From positions 1 to 28,583 of IMG/VR virus record IMGVR_UViG_3300009593_001592: a stretch of DNA of 28,583 nt; one strand, given 5' to 3'. A model generated the notes under the pieces. That model was not told the DNA's origin. It searched no databases and worked only from the letters and a program-made list of their open reading frames with translations. Made by a program: the position numbers and the translations under genes. Source of the DNA: a virus. Of this stretch, positions 14,767 to 21,161 are shown piece after piece; position 1 is the first letter of the stretch; each line of letters starts with the position of its first letter.

Positions 14767-15415
14767 AACCAAAGCGATATTAAAAAACTTCGCTACAATT
14801 AATTCGGGTATCAAAGTTGGTGAAGGTAATCAACTTAAGACGATATCTAATATGAAAAACATTCTTGCTGTCGCAACTGTTCCAGAAACATTCGGACAAG
14901 AATTTAGTATATACAACCTAGTAGAATTTCTAGGTGCAATAAGTTTGACGGAGAATCCAGACTTCAATTTCAATGAGAATTCATTGACTATTGCAGATGC
15001 AGATACATCTCTAACTTATTTCTATGCATCTGAGGGCATGGTCACTACTGTAGAGAAGATGATTACAATGCCTGACTCAGAAATCAATATAGATTTATCA
15101 TCAACATTACTAACTGAATTACAGAAGGCTGCTTCAGTTCTAGGTGTCAATGATTTGATTATGACATCTGATGGTACCAAAATTGATATGCAAGTCACAG
15201 ATAAAAAGAATCCAACTTCTAATACATTCTCTAGAACTGTAGGAGAAGGAAATGGTAATTCATTTACAATGAACTTCAAGATTGAGAACTTGAAAGTTTT
15301 AGATGGCAACTACTCAGTTGCTGTATCATCTAAAGGGATATCTCATTTCAAAAATAAAGATATCGACTTAGAGTATTTTATTGCGTTAGAACCTGATAGT
15401 TCTTACAACGCCTAA
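14750..15415 (+). CDS. 45: gp45-like sliding clamp
   Basis: This is the trimeric DNA sliding clamp that tethers polymerase and, with gp55, activates late transcription. Length is 221 residues against 228 in T4. The N-terminal KISSETKAILKNFATINSGI and the FTMNFKIENLKVLDGNYSVA block near the C-terminus are characteristic. I chose the GTG at 14750 because AAGGAG (14737-14742) lies 7 nt before it and the homologous sequence begins there; an upstream in-frame ATG (14702) would add an unrelated 16-residue leader inside the previous gene. Next come a structured leader and gp44, in T4 order. Confidence 0.94.
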   Translation: MKISSETKAILKNFATINSGIKVGEGNQLKTISNMKNILAVATVPETFGQEFSIYNLVEFLGAISLTENPDFNFNENSLTIADADTSLTYFYASEGMVTTVEKMITMPDSEINIDLSSTLLTELQKAASVLGVNDLIMTSDGTKIDMQVTDKKNPTSNTFSRTVGEGNGNSFTMNFKIENLKVLDGNYSVAVSSKGISHFKNKDIDLEYFIALEPDSSYNA

Positions 15416-15433
15416 CATATATAGGATATAACA

Positions 15434-15535
15434 ATGTGTGAAAAAGCGCCAGTCTCCGCTCTTTTCATGGGAGTATTAGAGTCTCATCATCATTGGTCTA
15501 ATACACGAACAATCGGAGGGGTTTGTTCTTTTTAA
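15434..15535 (+). promoter_or_regulatory. Structured RNA leader between gp45 and gp44
   Basis: The 121-nt gap between gp45 and gp44 folds well: an outer stem CTCCG (15454-15458)/CGGAG (15514-15518) and an inner perfect 8-bp stem GTATTAGA (15473-15480)/TCTAATAC (15497-15504). The outer right arm contains the only Shine-Dalgarno-like GGAGG before gp44, so folding would hide it; a U-rich stretch (TTTGTTCTTTTT) follows. It could act as a translational control site or weak terminator that lowers gp44 relative to gp45. A 33-codon ORF (15434-15535, MCEKAPVSALF...) also fits here but has a weak RBS and may be incidental. Confidence 0.5.
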
Positions 15536-15536
15536 T

Positions 15537-16478
15537 ATGAGTCAAGAATTTTTATATGTAGAAAAGTATCGACCACAGACAGTCATCGATACAATATTGC
15601 CTAAGGGAGTTAAGAAAACCTTTGCAGAGTTCGTAGATAATCAAGAAATACCGAATCTGTTATTGTGTGGAACTGCCGGAACAGGCAAAACAACCATCGC
15701 TAAGGCGTTGTGTAATGAGTTAGGAGCTGATTTTATTGTCATCAATGGCAGTGATGAGGGCCGACTTATCGACACTTTGCGAACTAAAATCAAAAACTTT
15801 GCATCAACAGTATCACTTTCTGGTGGTTCTAAAGTAGTTATTTTAGATGAGGCAGATTACATATCTGCTGAATCAGTTCAACCTGCATTGAGAAACTTCA
15901 TAGAGGAGTTCTCTTCAAACTGTAGATTCATATTCACCTGTAATTATAAGAATCGTATCATTGCACCACTTCATAGTAGATGCACTGTTATAGATTTTGC
16001 GATACCTAATAATGAGAAACAAACTCTTGCTATGGGTGCATTAGATAGATTAAAACATATCTGTAAAGAAGAGAATATAGAATATGACGAAAAGGTTCTA
16101 GTAGAACTTATTATGAAATTCTTTCCAGATTTCAGACGATGTATCAACGAAGTCCAGAGATATGGTGCGAGTGGTGTAATAGATAGTGGTCTACTAGCGA
16201 CATTATCAGAAGAAAAGCTTACACCTTTAATTGATATGATTGCAGATAAGAATTGGTCTGGTATGAGAAAATGGGTCGGACAGAATTCAGATAATGACTT
16301 CAATACTCTATATAGGAAGGTATTCAACTCATTAGAACAAAGACTTGAACCAAGTTCAATACCTGCCGCTGTATTATTCATTGCTGATTATCAATACAAA
16401 TCTGCATTTGCAATGGACAGTGAAATCAATTTTGTTGCATGTCTCACTGAGATTATGAGTGAGTGTAAATTCAAATGA
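15537..16478 (+). CDS. 44: gp44-like clamp-loader ATPase subunit
   Basis: This is the AAA+ clamp-loader large subunit that, with gp62, opens gp45 and loads it on primed DNA. Length is 313 residues against 319 in T4. Walker A is GTAGTGKT (45-52), Walker B is VILDEAD (D104, E105), and the clamp-loader SRC motif is HSRC (S147, R148, C149). The N-terminal YVEKYRPQ is typical of RFC/gp44 proteins. The ATG sits 17 nt after a GGAGG that is paired in an upstream hairpin, an unusually long gap; a short U-rich spacer lies between. Confidence 0.96.
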   Translation: MSQEFLYVEKYRPQTVIDTILPKGVKKTFAEFVDNQEIPNLLLCGTAGTGKTTIAKALCNELGADFIVINGSDEGRLIDTLRTKIKNFASTVSLSGGSKVVILDEADYISAESVQPALRNFIEEFSSNCRFIFTCNYKNRIIAPLHSRCTVIDFAIPNNEKQTLAMGALDRLKHICKEENIEYDEKVLVELIMKFFPDFRRCINEVQRYGASGVIDSGLLATLSEEKLTPLIDMIADKNWSGMRKWVGQNSDNDFNTLYRKVFNSLEQRLEPSSIPAAVLFIADYQYKSAFAMDSEINFVACLTEIMSECKFK

Positions 16479-16527
16479 GAACACTATGGTTAATCTTTTG
16501 GTGTTTTTTTAGTAGAGAGGGAAAATT

Positions 16528-16803
16528 ATGACTCAATTTGATGATAGAGTTCAATTTCAAAGAGACTTATTGGCCGCTGAGGAGTGGGCATGGGGTTTTA
16601 AATCAATTCATATCCACAGTTTACAATCGTGTTGGTATGACGATAGACCAGAAGACACAGCAGATGGAACTAATGTCACCGACATTCAATACAATAACGG
16701 TGTGATTGTCAGGTCAAAGAACGGCAAAGAGATTCATAGATTCGGTGAAGCGAAGAAAGGACAAGAACTTGTCTATTCATATATAAGAAATCAACAAAGA
16801 TAA
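16528..16803 (+). CDS. Hypothetical protein (91 aa) between gp44 and gp62
   Basis: A 91-residue ORF with RBS AGAGAGGG (16514-16521), inserted between the two clamp-loader genes, which are adjacent in T4. The N-terminal part is helical with aromatic residues (LLAAEEWAWGFKS), then strands (NNGVIVRSKNGKEIHRFG). There is no membrane span and I recognise no family. gp62 follows one base after its stop. Its place inside the clamp-loader operon suggests a replication-linked role, or simply an inserted accessory gene. Confidence 0.72.
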   Translation: MTQFDDRVQFQRDLLAAEEWAWGFKSIHIHSLQSCWYDDRPEDTADGTNVTDIQYNNGVIVRSKNGKEIHRFGEAKKGQELVYSYIRNQQR

Positions 16804-16804
16804 A

Positions 16805-17197
16805 ATGGGTAAAAGAAATCCATTCGATTTTGTTAAGTCGGTCTCTTACGACAAAAAAGATATCATGGTTGATGATATCGAAGAGAAAGCCTATCAACCA
16901 TTCTTAATCAATAAAGCATTATCTTATCATCAAGATTCTGTTTTTCTAGTAAACGAGATGAACATCAGACATGGTGCTGATGGTCGTCTTCAATACTTGT
17001 TTTTCATAAATACTCTTAGAAAACGAAAGAGATTTTCGAAATGGCATAAACCTTACGAGAGTAAGAAATTAGATACAGTGAAGAATGCCTTTGGTGTATC
17101 GACACAAAAAGCCAAAGAATATCTAGAGTTGTTAAATGATAAACAGTATCGTGAATTGAAAAACAATATGAATATTGGTGGCAAGAATAATGGATGA
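16805..17197 (+). CDS. 62: gp62-like clamp-loader small subunit
   Basis: This is the small, non-ATPase subunit of the clamp loader. The N-terminus NPFDFVKSVSYDKKDIM matches the gp62 family opening, and FLINKALSYHQDSVFLVNEMN follows. Length is only 130 residues against 187 in T4, so the C-terminal part is reduced; short forms occur in marine T4-like phages. It begins one base after the previous stop and overlaps regA by 8 nt (ATGGATGA). Confidence 0.9.
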   Translation: MGKRNPFDFVKSVSYDKKDIMVDDIEEKAYQPFLINKALSYHQDSVFLVNEMNIRHGADGRLQYLFFINTLRKRKRFSKWHKPYESKKLDTVKNAFGVSTQKAKEYLELLNDKQYRELKNNMNIGGKNNG

Positions 17198-17597
17198 ATA
17201 CGATTTAGTAAAAGAACTAATAGAAATCACATTTCCTGAAAAGGACGACTTCCTAAAGATAAGAGAAACCTTATCTCGTATAGGTGTGGCATCCAGGAAA
17301 GAAAAAGAACTGTTTCAATCATGTCACATACTACACAAAAAGGGCAAGTATTACATTGTCCACTTCAAAGAACTATTCAAACTAGATGGTAAACCAACCA
17401 ACTTCGATGAGTCGGATGTAGGTAGAAGAAACACTATTGTTGACCTACTAAGACAATGGAATCTAGTATCAGTAGTTATTCCTACTGCAATCGCAGAACC
17501 AAGAGCACCACTTTCTCAGATAAAAGTTATACCTTATAAAGAGAAAAGCGAGTGGAAACTCACCCAAAAATACTCAATTGGGAACCCTATTTCATAA
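17190..17597 (+). CDS. regA: RegA-like translational repressor
   Basis: RegA binds start regions of many phage mRNAs, including the clamp-loader messages, and blocks translation. The core LIEITFPEKDDFLKIRETL followed by GVASRKEKELFQSCHIL and GKYYIVHFKELFKLDG is a strong family match. The ATG at 17190 is chosen because it overlaps the gp62 stop and precedes the conserved core; the product is 135 residues, slightly longer than the 122 of T4. In T4, DNA polymerase gene 43 follows; here it does not. Confidence 0.95.
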   Translation: MDEYDLVKELIEITFPEKDDFLKIRETLSRIGVASRKEKELFQSCHILHKKGKYYIVHFKELFKLDGKPTNFDESDVGRRNTIVDLLRQWNLVSVVIPTAIAEPRAPLSQIKVIPYKEKSEWKLTQKYSIGNPIS

Positions 17598-17600
17598 ATA
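17593..17600 (+). promoter_or_regulatory. Late-promoter-like CATAAATA with leader hairpin
   Basis: CATAAATA differs from the T4 late consensus only at the first base. It overlaps the end of regA and precedes the small membrane gene at 17645. A 6-bp stem CCGTTA (17605-17610)/TAACGG (17631-17636) in the leader takes in part of the CGGAG ribosome-binding site. The same octamer occurs at 18310. Confidence 0.45.
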
Positions 17601-17644
17601 CCAGCCGTTAATAATAATTAACTATAATAATAACGGAGATAAAT

Positions 17645-17821
17645 ATGTTAGAATTTCTTACATGGGTAGTCGGTTGGCTACAATTGATCCCTTGGTTAGT
17701 AGCAGGTGCATCTTTAATTGCAGCTCTTACTCCAACTCCAATAGACGATGGTCTAGTTAAGAAGGCTTATGGCATCCTTGATTGGTTCGCATTGAATGTT
17801 GGTAAAGCAAAGGACAAATAA
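17645..17821 (+). CDS. Small membrane protein (58 aa)
   Basis: A 58-residue ORF with RBS CGGAG (17634-17638) in a TAATAACGGAGA element also seen at 1771 and 13206. The first 30 residues are strongly hydrophobic and aromatic (FLTWVVGWLQLIPWLVAGASL), forming one or two membrane segments; then PTPIDDG, an amphipathic stretch (AYGILDWFAL) and a basic tail (GKAKDK). A small hydrophobic protein with a basic C-terminus behind a late promoter is compatible with a holin-like role, but no family is recognised. Confidence 0.68.
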   Translation: MLEFLTWVVGWLQLIPWLVAGASLIAALTPTPIDDGLVKKAYGILDWFALNVGKAKDK

Positions 17822-17835
17822 ATCTAAAAACCCCC

Positions 17836-17864
17836 TTGTCAATTACATCAAGCTCTGATACCAT
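17836..17864 (+). promoter_or_regulatory. Promoter, AAAAACCCCCTTG class (copy 1)
   Basis: TTGTCA (17836-17841), a 17-nt spacer and TACCAT (17859-17864), preceded by CTAAAAACCCCC. The same upstream block CAAAAA(A)CCCC(C)TTG occurs before the promoters at 26593 and 27421. It drives the membrane HeH-domain gene at 17895. Confidence 0.5.
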
Positions 17865-17894
17865 GGAGTTTCATAATTGAAATAGGAGTATATT

Positions 17895-18227
17895 ATGGAA
17901 TACGCAATTGCAATTGTAGTGTTAGGAGTTATTATTTACTTCGCTTTCTTTGCAGATGACAAAGGATCAAGTGGTAAAACTAGTTCAACACCAGCACCTA
18001 GACCGAAGCCAACACCGGCACCGGCACCAGTAGTCGCTGACAAGAACGATAATGGAATTACTTCCAAAGCTGAACTGAAAACATTAACCAAAGTTCAACT
18101 TCTTGACCTCGCTGATAAAAACTCTCTTAAAATTAAGAAGAGTGGAACAAAAGCGCAAGTGATTAATGAGATACACTCTCAATTGAAAAACGATGATTCT
18201 GATGGCAACGATGCTGATGAATTATAA
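17895..18227 (+). CDS. Membrane-anchored protein with SAP/HeH-like domain
   Basis: This 110-residue protein has an N-terminal membrane span (AIAIVVLGVIIYFAFFA, residues 4-20), a proline/alanine-rich linker (PAPRPKPTPAPAPVV, about 33-47) and a C-terminal domain at about 58-97 (LTKVQLLDLADKNSLKI followed by GTKAQVINEI). That last block has the helix-extension-helix pattern of SAP/HeH/Rho-N-type domains, which often bind nucleic acid. The domain would face the cytoplasm if the N-terminus is outside. It may tether DNA or RNA to the membrane; the function is unproven. RBS ATAGGAG precedes the ATG; a strong terminator follows. Confidence 0.78.
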   Translation: MEYAIAIVVLGVIIYFAFFADDKGSSGKTSSTPAPRPKPTPAPAPVVADKNDNGITSKAELKTLTKVQLLDLADKNSLKIKKSGTKAQVINEIHSQLKNDDSDGNDADEL

Positions 18228-18251
18228 TTAATCCTTACGGATTTTAAAGAG

Positions 18252-18274
18252 GGGACCTTCGGGTCCCTTTTTTT
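18252..18274 (+). terminator. Rho-independent terminator with UUCG tetraloop
   Basis: A perfect stem GGGACC/GGTCCC with the very stable loop TTCG is followed by seven T. It lies 25 nt after the HeH-domain gene and separates it from the membrane/curli operon. This is the strongest terminator in the window. Confidence 0.92.
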
Positions 18275-18309
18275 ATGGCCTAAATTTATAAAACTGAATG
18301 GCCGATTTA

Positions 18310-18317
18310 CATAAATA
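18310..18317 (+). promoter_or_regulatory. Late-promoter-like CATAAATA before the curli region
   Basis: CATAAATA, one base from the T4 late consensus, lies 15 nt before the ATG at 18332 and just after the strong terminator. It is the only promoter candidate I see ahead of the membrane-csgF-csgG operon, which would make that operon late. A single near-match is modest evidence. Confidence 0.42.
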
Positions 18318-18331
18318 AGGGTGTAAATATT

Positions 18332-18625
18332 ATGAACTGGATAGAATTTTTAGCTGAAGTCGGAGCGCCAATCTTTGGTTCTCTTGTTATGGCGTTCTTC
18401 ATATTCTTAACCTTGAAGTATATCCTTGAGGGTGTGCTTGACAATGTTAAAGGTCTAACAGGTATTATTACCATGCTAGAAGATAGGGCAAGAGTTATGA
18501 ATAATGACATATTAAAAATCGACTTACTCATTTCACAAACTCTGGAGTTAAGACCAGATTTGGACAGAGTAGCACGGTCTGAAAATTTTGTAGAGGATGG
18601 AAACATAGATGCAAGAAGAGATTAA
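18332..18625 (+). CDS. Single-span membrane protein, paralogue of the next gene (97 aa)
   Basis: A 97-residue protein with one membrane span at about residues 12-30 (PIFGSLVMAFFIFLTLKY) and a helical, probably coiled-coil tail. It shares the aligned pattern L-x-E-x-G-x-P-I-x3-L-x-M-x2-F-I-x4-K-x3-E (from L7) with the gene at 18609 (from L29), so the two are duplicates. The layout (glycine-rich span, then charged helix) recalls BhlA/UviB-type holin-like proteins, without firm identity. It overlaps the next gene by 17 nt and lies directly upstream of csgF. Confidence 0.78.
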   Translation: MNWIEFLAEVGAPIFGSLVMAFFIFLTLKYILEGVLDNVKGLTGIITMLEDRARVMNNDILKIDLLISQTLELRPDLDRVARSENFVEDGNIDARRD

Positions 18626-18950
18626 CAGCGCAAGCGAAATAGAAGATATAACAGATTTAGAACTTGATTATCTTTCTCCTGTTGCAGACATGCTCAATGA
18701 GTTTGGATTCCCAATTATAATTGCTCTTGCAATGGGATATTTTATCTACTTTGTCTGGAAATTTGTGACGGAAGAATTAGAACCGCAGTTGGGTAAACAA
18801 CAAACGGTCCTTGTAAGACTTATCGACCAAATGAGAATGTTAGACCAAGACCAGATAAGATTGCAAGAAAAATTAAATACAGTGTTAGAGTATAAACAGG
18901 CTCTTGCACTTAGGGAGAAACCAAATGAAGATGATACTAAAGACAACTAA
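18609..18950 (+). CDS. Single-span membrane protein, paralogue of the previous gene (113 aa)
   Basis: A 113-residue protein with an acidic N-terminal extension (EINSASEIEDITDLELD), one span at about 34-52 (PIIIALAMGYFIYFVW) and a long heptad-like helix (LVRLIDQMRMLDQDQIRLQEKL). The span region aligns residue by residue with the preceding protein at an offset of 22. The two may form a hetero-oligomer. It overlaps its neighbours by 17 nt upstream and 26 nt downstream, so it is translationally tied to csgF. Confidence 0.78.
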   Translation: MQEEINSASEIEDITDLELDYLSPVADMLNEFGFPIIIALAMGYFIYFVWKFVTEELEPQLGKQQTVLVRLIDQMRMLDQDQIRLQEKLNTVLEYKQALALREKPNEDDTKDN

Positions 18951-19440
18951 TTTAGTCTTATTAACATTAATACTAGTAGCACCTTTGAGTGCATCACCAA
19001 TCAAACATGAGTTCAAGAATCCATCGTTTAGTGGAAAAGGAACTGCATCTCATTATCTTACCGTTGAGAACCAAGAGTTCACTCGTAAGAAAGAAATTGA
19101 AGATGCATTAGAGTCTGCTAGAAAGTCAGCTGAAAGAGCTGAAGATAATACAACCCTTGCTAAATTCATTCGTAATTTAGAGTCAAGAATATATGCACAA
19201 ATGGCTAAACAATTAGTCGAATCTATGTTTTCAAATGATACTGGTGTTCGTTTTGGTTCATTTGTATTAGAGGGTTCAACAGTGACATATGAAGTAATCA
19301 CCAACGCTGATGGTTCTGAATTTATTCGAATGACTATTATTGGAGAAGATGGAACAGAAACTATCTTAGAAATACCAATAGGATCAGGAAACTTTGGACA
19401 AGATTCTGATGGAACAGGTGAAGGCGATGGGTCTGGCTAA
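18925..19440 (+). CDS. csgF: CsgF-like curli assembly protein
   Basis: CsgF caps the CsgG outer-membrane pore and helps anchor curli nucleation at the cell surface. The start at 18925 is preceded by AGGGAGAAA and gives a signal peptide (NLVLLTLILVAPLSA) cleaved before SPIKHEF. The mature start HEFKNPSFSG matches the CsgF hallmark 'FxNPxFGG' that inserts into CsgG. A helical neck (LAKFIRNLESRIYAQMAKQL) and a strand-rich C-terminal part (TYEVITNADGSEFIRMTI) follow. Length is 171 residues against about 138 in E. coli, with an extended helical insert and a Gly/Asp tail. It overlaps csgG by 14 nt. Confidence 0.9.
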   Translation: MKMILKTTNLVLLTLILVAPLSASPIKHEFKNPSFSGKGTASHYLTVENQEFTRKKEIEDALESARKSAERAEDNTTLAKFIRNLESRIYAQMAKQLVESMFSNDTGVRFGSFVLEGSTVTYEVITNADGSEFIRMTIIGEDGTETILEIPIGSGNFGQDSDGTGEGDGSG

Positions 19441-20422
19441 GTATTTCATACTAAGTCTACTTCTCTTATCGGGTTGTGCATCAATACCGAAGTTCTCCTA
19501 TGAACCACAAGATTGCACATACTCAGAAGGATTCAACAAAGATATACTCACAGGCATTAATAAAATTATGTCTAGGAAGTATATTTGTGTTGACATGCCA
19601 GAAGTAATAAGACTTCCTGCCCACCTAGAATTATTAAACTTACCACCTGCTGAAACTATGCCAGTGGTTGCAGTCTATAAGTTCTTAGATAAAACAGGTC
19701 AAAGAAAGTCAGAAGATAATATTGCATCATTCTCTACCGCAGTCTCACAAGGTGCTGAGGCAATGGTAATTGATGCACTTAAAACCGCCGGTGGCGGGAA
19801 ATGGTTTAGAGTTGTCGAGAGAGGTGGTATAGACAACTTAGTTAGAGAGAGGCAGATTATTCGTTCTGCCAGACAAGATTTTGCTGCTGCTACAGAAACA
19901 GAAGCACAAGGCATCCAACCTCTGCTCTTCGCAGGTATTATAATAGAGGGTGGTGTAATTGGTTATGATTCTAATCTACTAACCGGAGGTCGAGGCGCAA
20001 GAACTCTCGGGATTGGATTTAGTAAACAGTATCGTCAAGATGCTGTGACAATTTCTATGAGGGCTGTTAGTGTTCTCACAGGAGAAGTATTATTGAATGT
20101 CCAAACAAGAAAGACTATTCTTTCTTATGGTGCTGGGGGAGATGTATTCCGATTCATTGAAGAAGGAACACAACTAGTCGAGTTTGAGGACGGCGTGGGT
20201 AATAATGAGAGCGTGACATACGCAACACGGTCAGCTATTGAAGCTGCTGTGTTGGAATTAATATACCAAGGACACGATAGAGGTTTTTGGGTATTGGCAA
20301 AAGAACATCAAGACGAAGATGACGAAGAAGAACGATTAGATGAATGGTATGAAAATGCCAATGAAGTTATCGGTGGAGATGAACTAAAACCAATAGAAGA
20401 AAAGGAAAAAGAAAATGAATAA
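19427..20422 (+). CDS. csgG: CsgG-like outer-membrane secretion channel lipoprotein
   Basis: CsgG forms the nine-subunit outer-membrane pore that secretes curlin subunits. The product is 331 residues (E. coli about 277), with a lipoprotein signal MGLAKYFILSLLLLSGC and lipid-modified C17. Family blocks include VVAVYKFLDKTGQRK, KWFRVVERGGIDNLVRERQII and AGIIIEGGVIGYDSN, then the strand-turn region GIGFSKQYRQDAVTISMRAV and VLTGEVLLNVQTRKTI. A Glu/Asp-rich C-terminal tail extends beyond the usual end. The ATG at 19427 was chosen because it starts the signal directly. It overlaps csgF upstream and the curlin-like gene downstream, forming one operon. Confidence 0.95.
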   Translation: MGLAKYFILSLLLLSGCASIPKFSYEPQDCTYSEGFNKDILTGINKIMSRKYICVDMPEVIRLPAHLELLNLPPAETMPVVAVYKFLDKTGQRKSEDNIASFSTAVSQGAEAMVIDALKTAGGGKWFRVVERGGIDNLVRERQIIRSARQDFAAATETEAQGIQPLLFAGIIIEGGVIGYDSNLLTGGRGARTLGIGFSKQYRQDAVTISMRAVSVLTGEVLLNVQTRKTILSYGAGGDVFRFIEEGTQLVEFEDGVGNNESVTYATRSAIEAAVLELIYQGHDRGFWVLAKEHQDEDDEEERLDEWYENANEVIGGDELKPIEEKEKENE

Positions 20423-21161
20423 ATTTTTATTAAGTATATTATTACTTTGTGGAATGTCGACATCATTCGTTTTCGCCGCTGCTACTGATGATAACGAAGT
20501 TATGATAACACAAACTGGAGACACTTTGAAGTTATATGTTGACCAAGTTGGTTTTGGTAATAAAATGGGACTGAACAACTTTTCAAGTGGTTCAGGTTCG
20601 AACATGACTATTACTGGTGTCACTTTGGATTTCAACATCGACATGATAGGTAACCAGAACTTGTTATTCGGAACAGTTGTCGCAGATACATCAGACTACA
20701 CTTTATTAATGACTGGAGACGAGAACTCAATAAACTGGACTATAGGCGCCAGTGGATCATCTGATGACTCAGACATTAATTTTAACATGACTGGAGATTC
20801 TAATGTCTTTGACTTAGACCAAGGTTCTGTTGCAAGTGCGGAAAGATTAAATGCAGACTTAGTGATAATCGGCGGAAGTAATGTATTCGATGTAGATTGG
20901 GAATCAGATGATGTCACATGGAACTTTGACATAACTGGTGATTCAAACAACATTAACACTTTGCAGAAAGACGGTTCACAGACATTGAATTTTGATTTAA
21001 CTGGCGATGGCGCTGATGTAGATATCAATCAACTATCCGGTTCATGTGTATCAGGTGCAGGCAATGGATGTGCAACACCAAATTCACATATTACATTGGT
21101 TATAGACAGTGATAACTCAATTATTCAAATTAACCAGAAAGACGCTGCTAACGACAGTTAG
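20415..21161 (+). CDS. Exported curlin-repeat-like protein (248 aa)
   Basis: This secreted, Asp/Asn/Gly/Ser-rich protein looks like a curlin (CsgA/CsgB-type) amyloid subunit. It has a signal peptide ending near FVFA-A and a start 8 nt inside the csgG end (ATGAATAA). The first repeat DQVGFGN matches the curlin 'QxGxxN' core. Later units are degenerate, about 20-28 residues, built as alternating hydrophobic strands plus a GDxN turn: MIGNQN, MTGDEN, MTGDSN, IGGSN, ITGDSN, LTGDGAD, IDSDN. A CVSGAGNGC loop (CX7C) interrupts the last units. It would be exported through CsgG. A major versus minor subunit cannot be told apart. Confidence 0.85.
   Translation: MNKFLLSILLLCGMSTSFVFAAATDDNEVMITQTGDTLKLYVDQVGFGNKMGLNNFSSGSGSNMTITGVTLDFNIDMIGNQNLLFGTVVADTSDYTLLMTGDENSINWTIGASGSSDDSDINFNMTGDSNVFDLDQGSVASAERLNADLVIIGGSNVFDVDWESDDVTWNFDITGDSNNINTLQKDGSQTLNFDLTGDGADVDINQLSGSCVSGAGNGCATPNSHITLVIDSDNSIIQINQKDAANDS

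Noticed and set aside
17006-17013. CATAAATA inside gp62
   Set aside because: It is within coding sequence far from a gene start, so it was not called a promoter.
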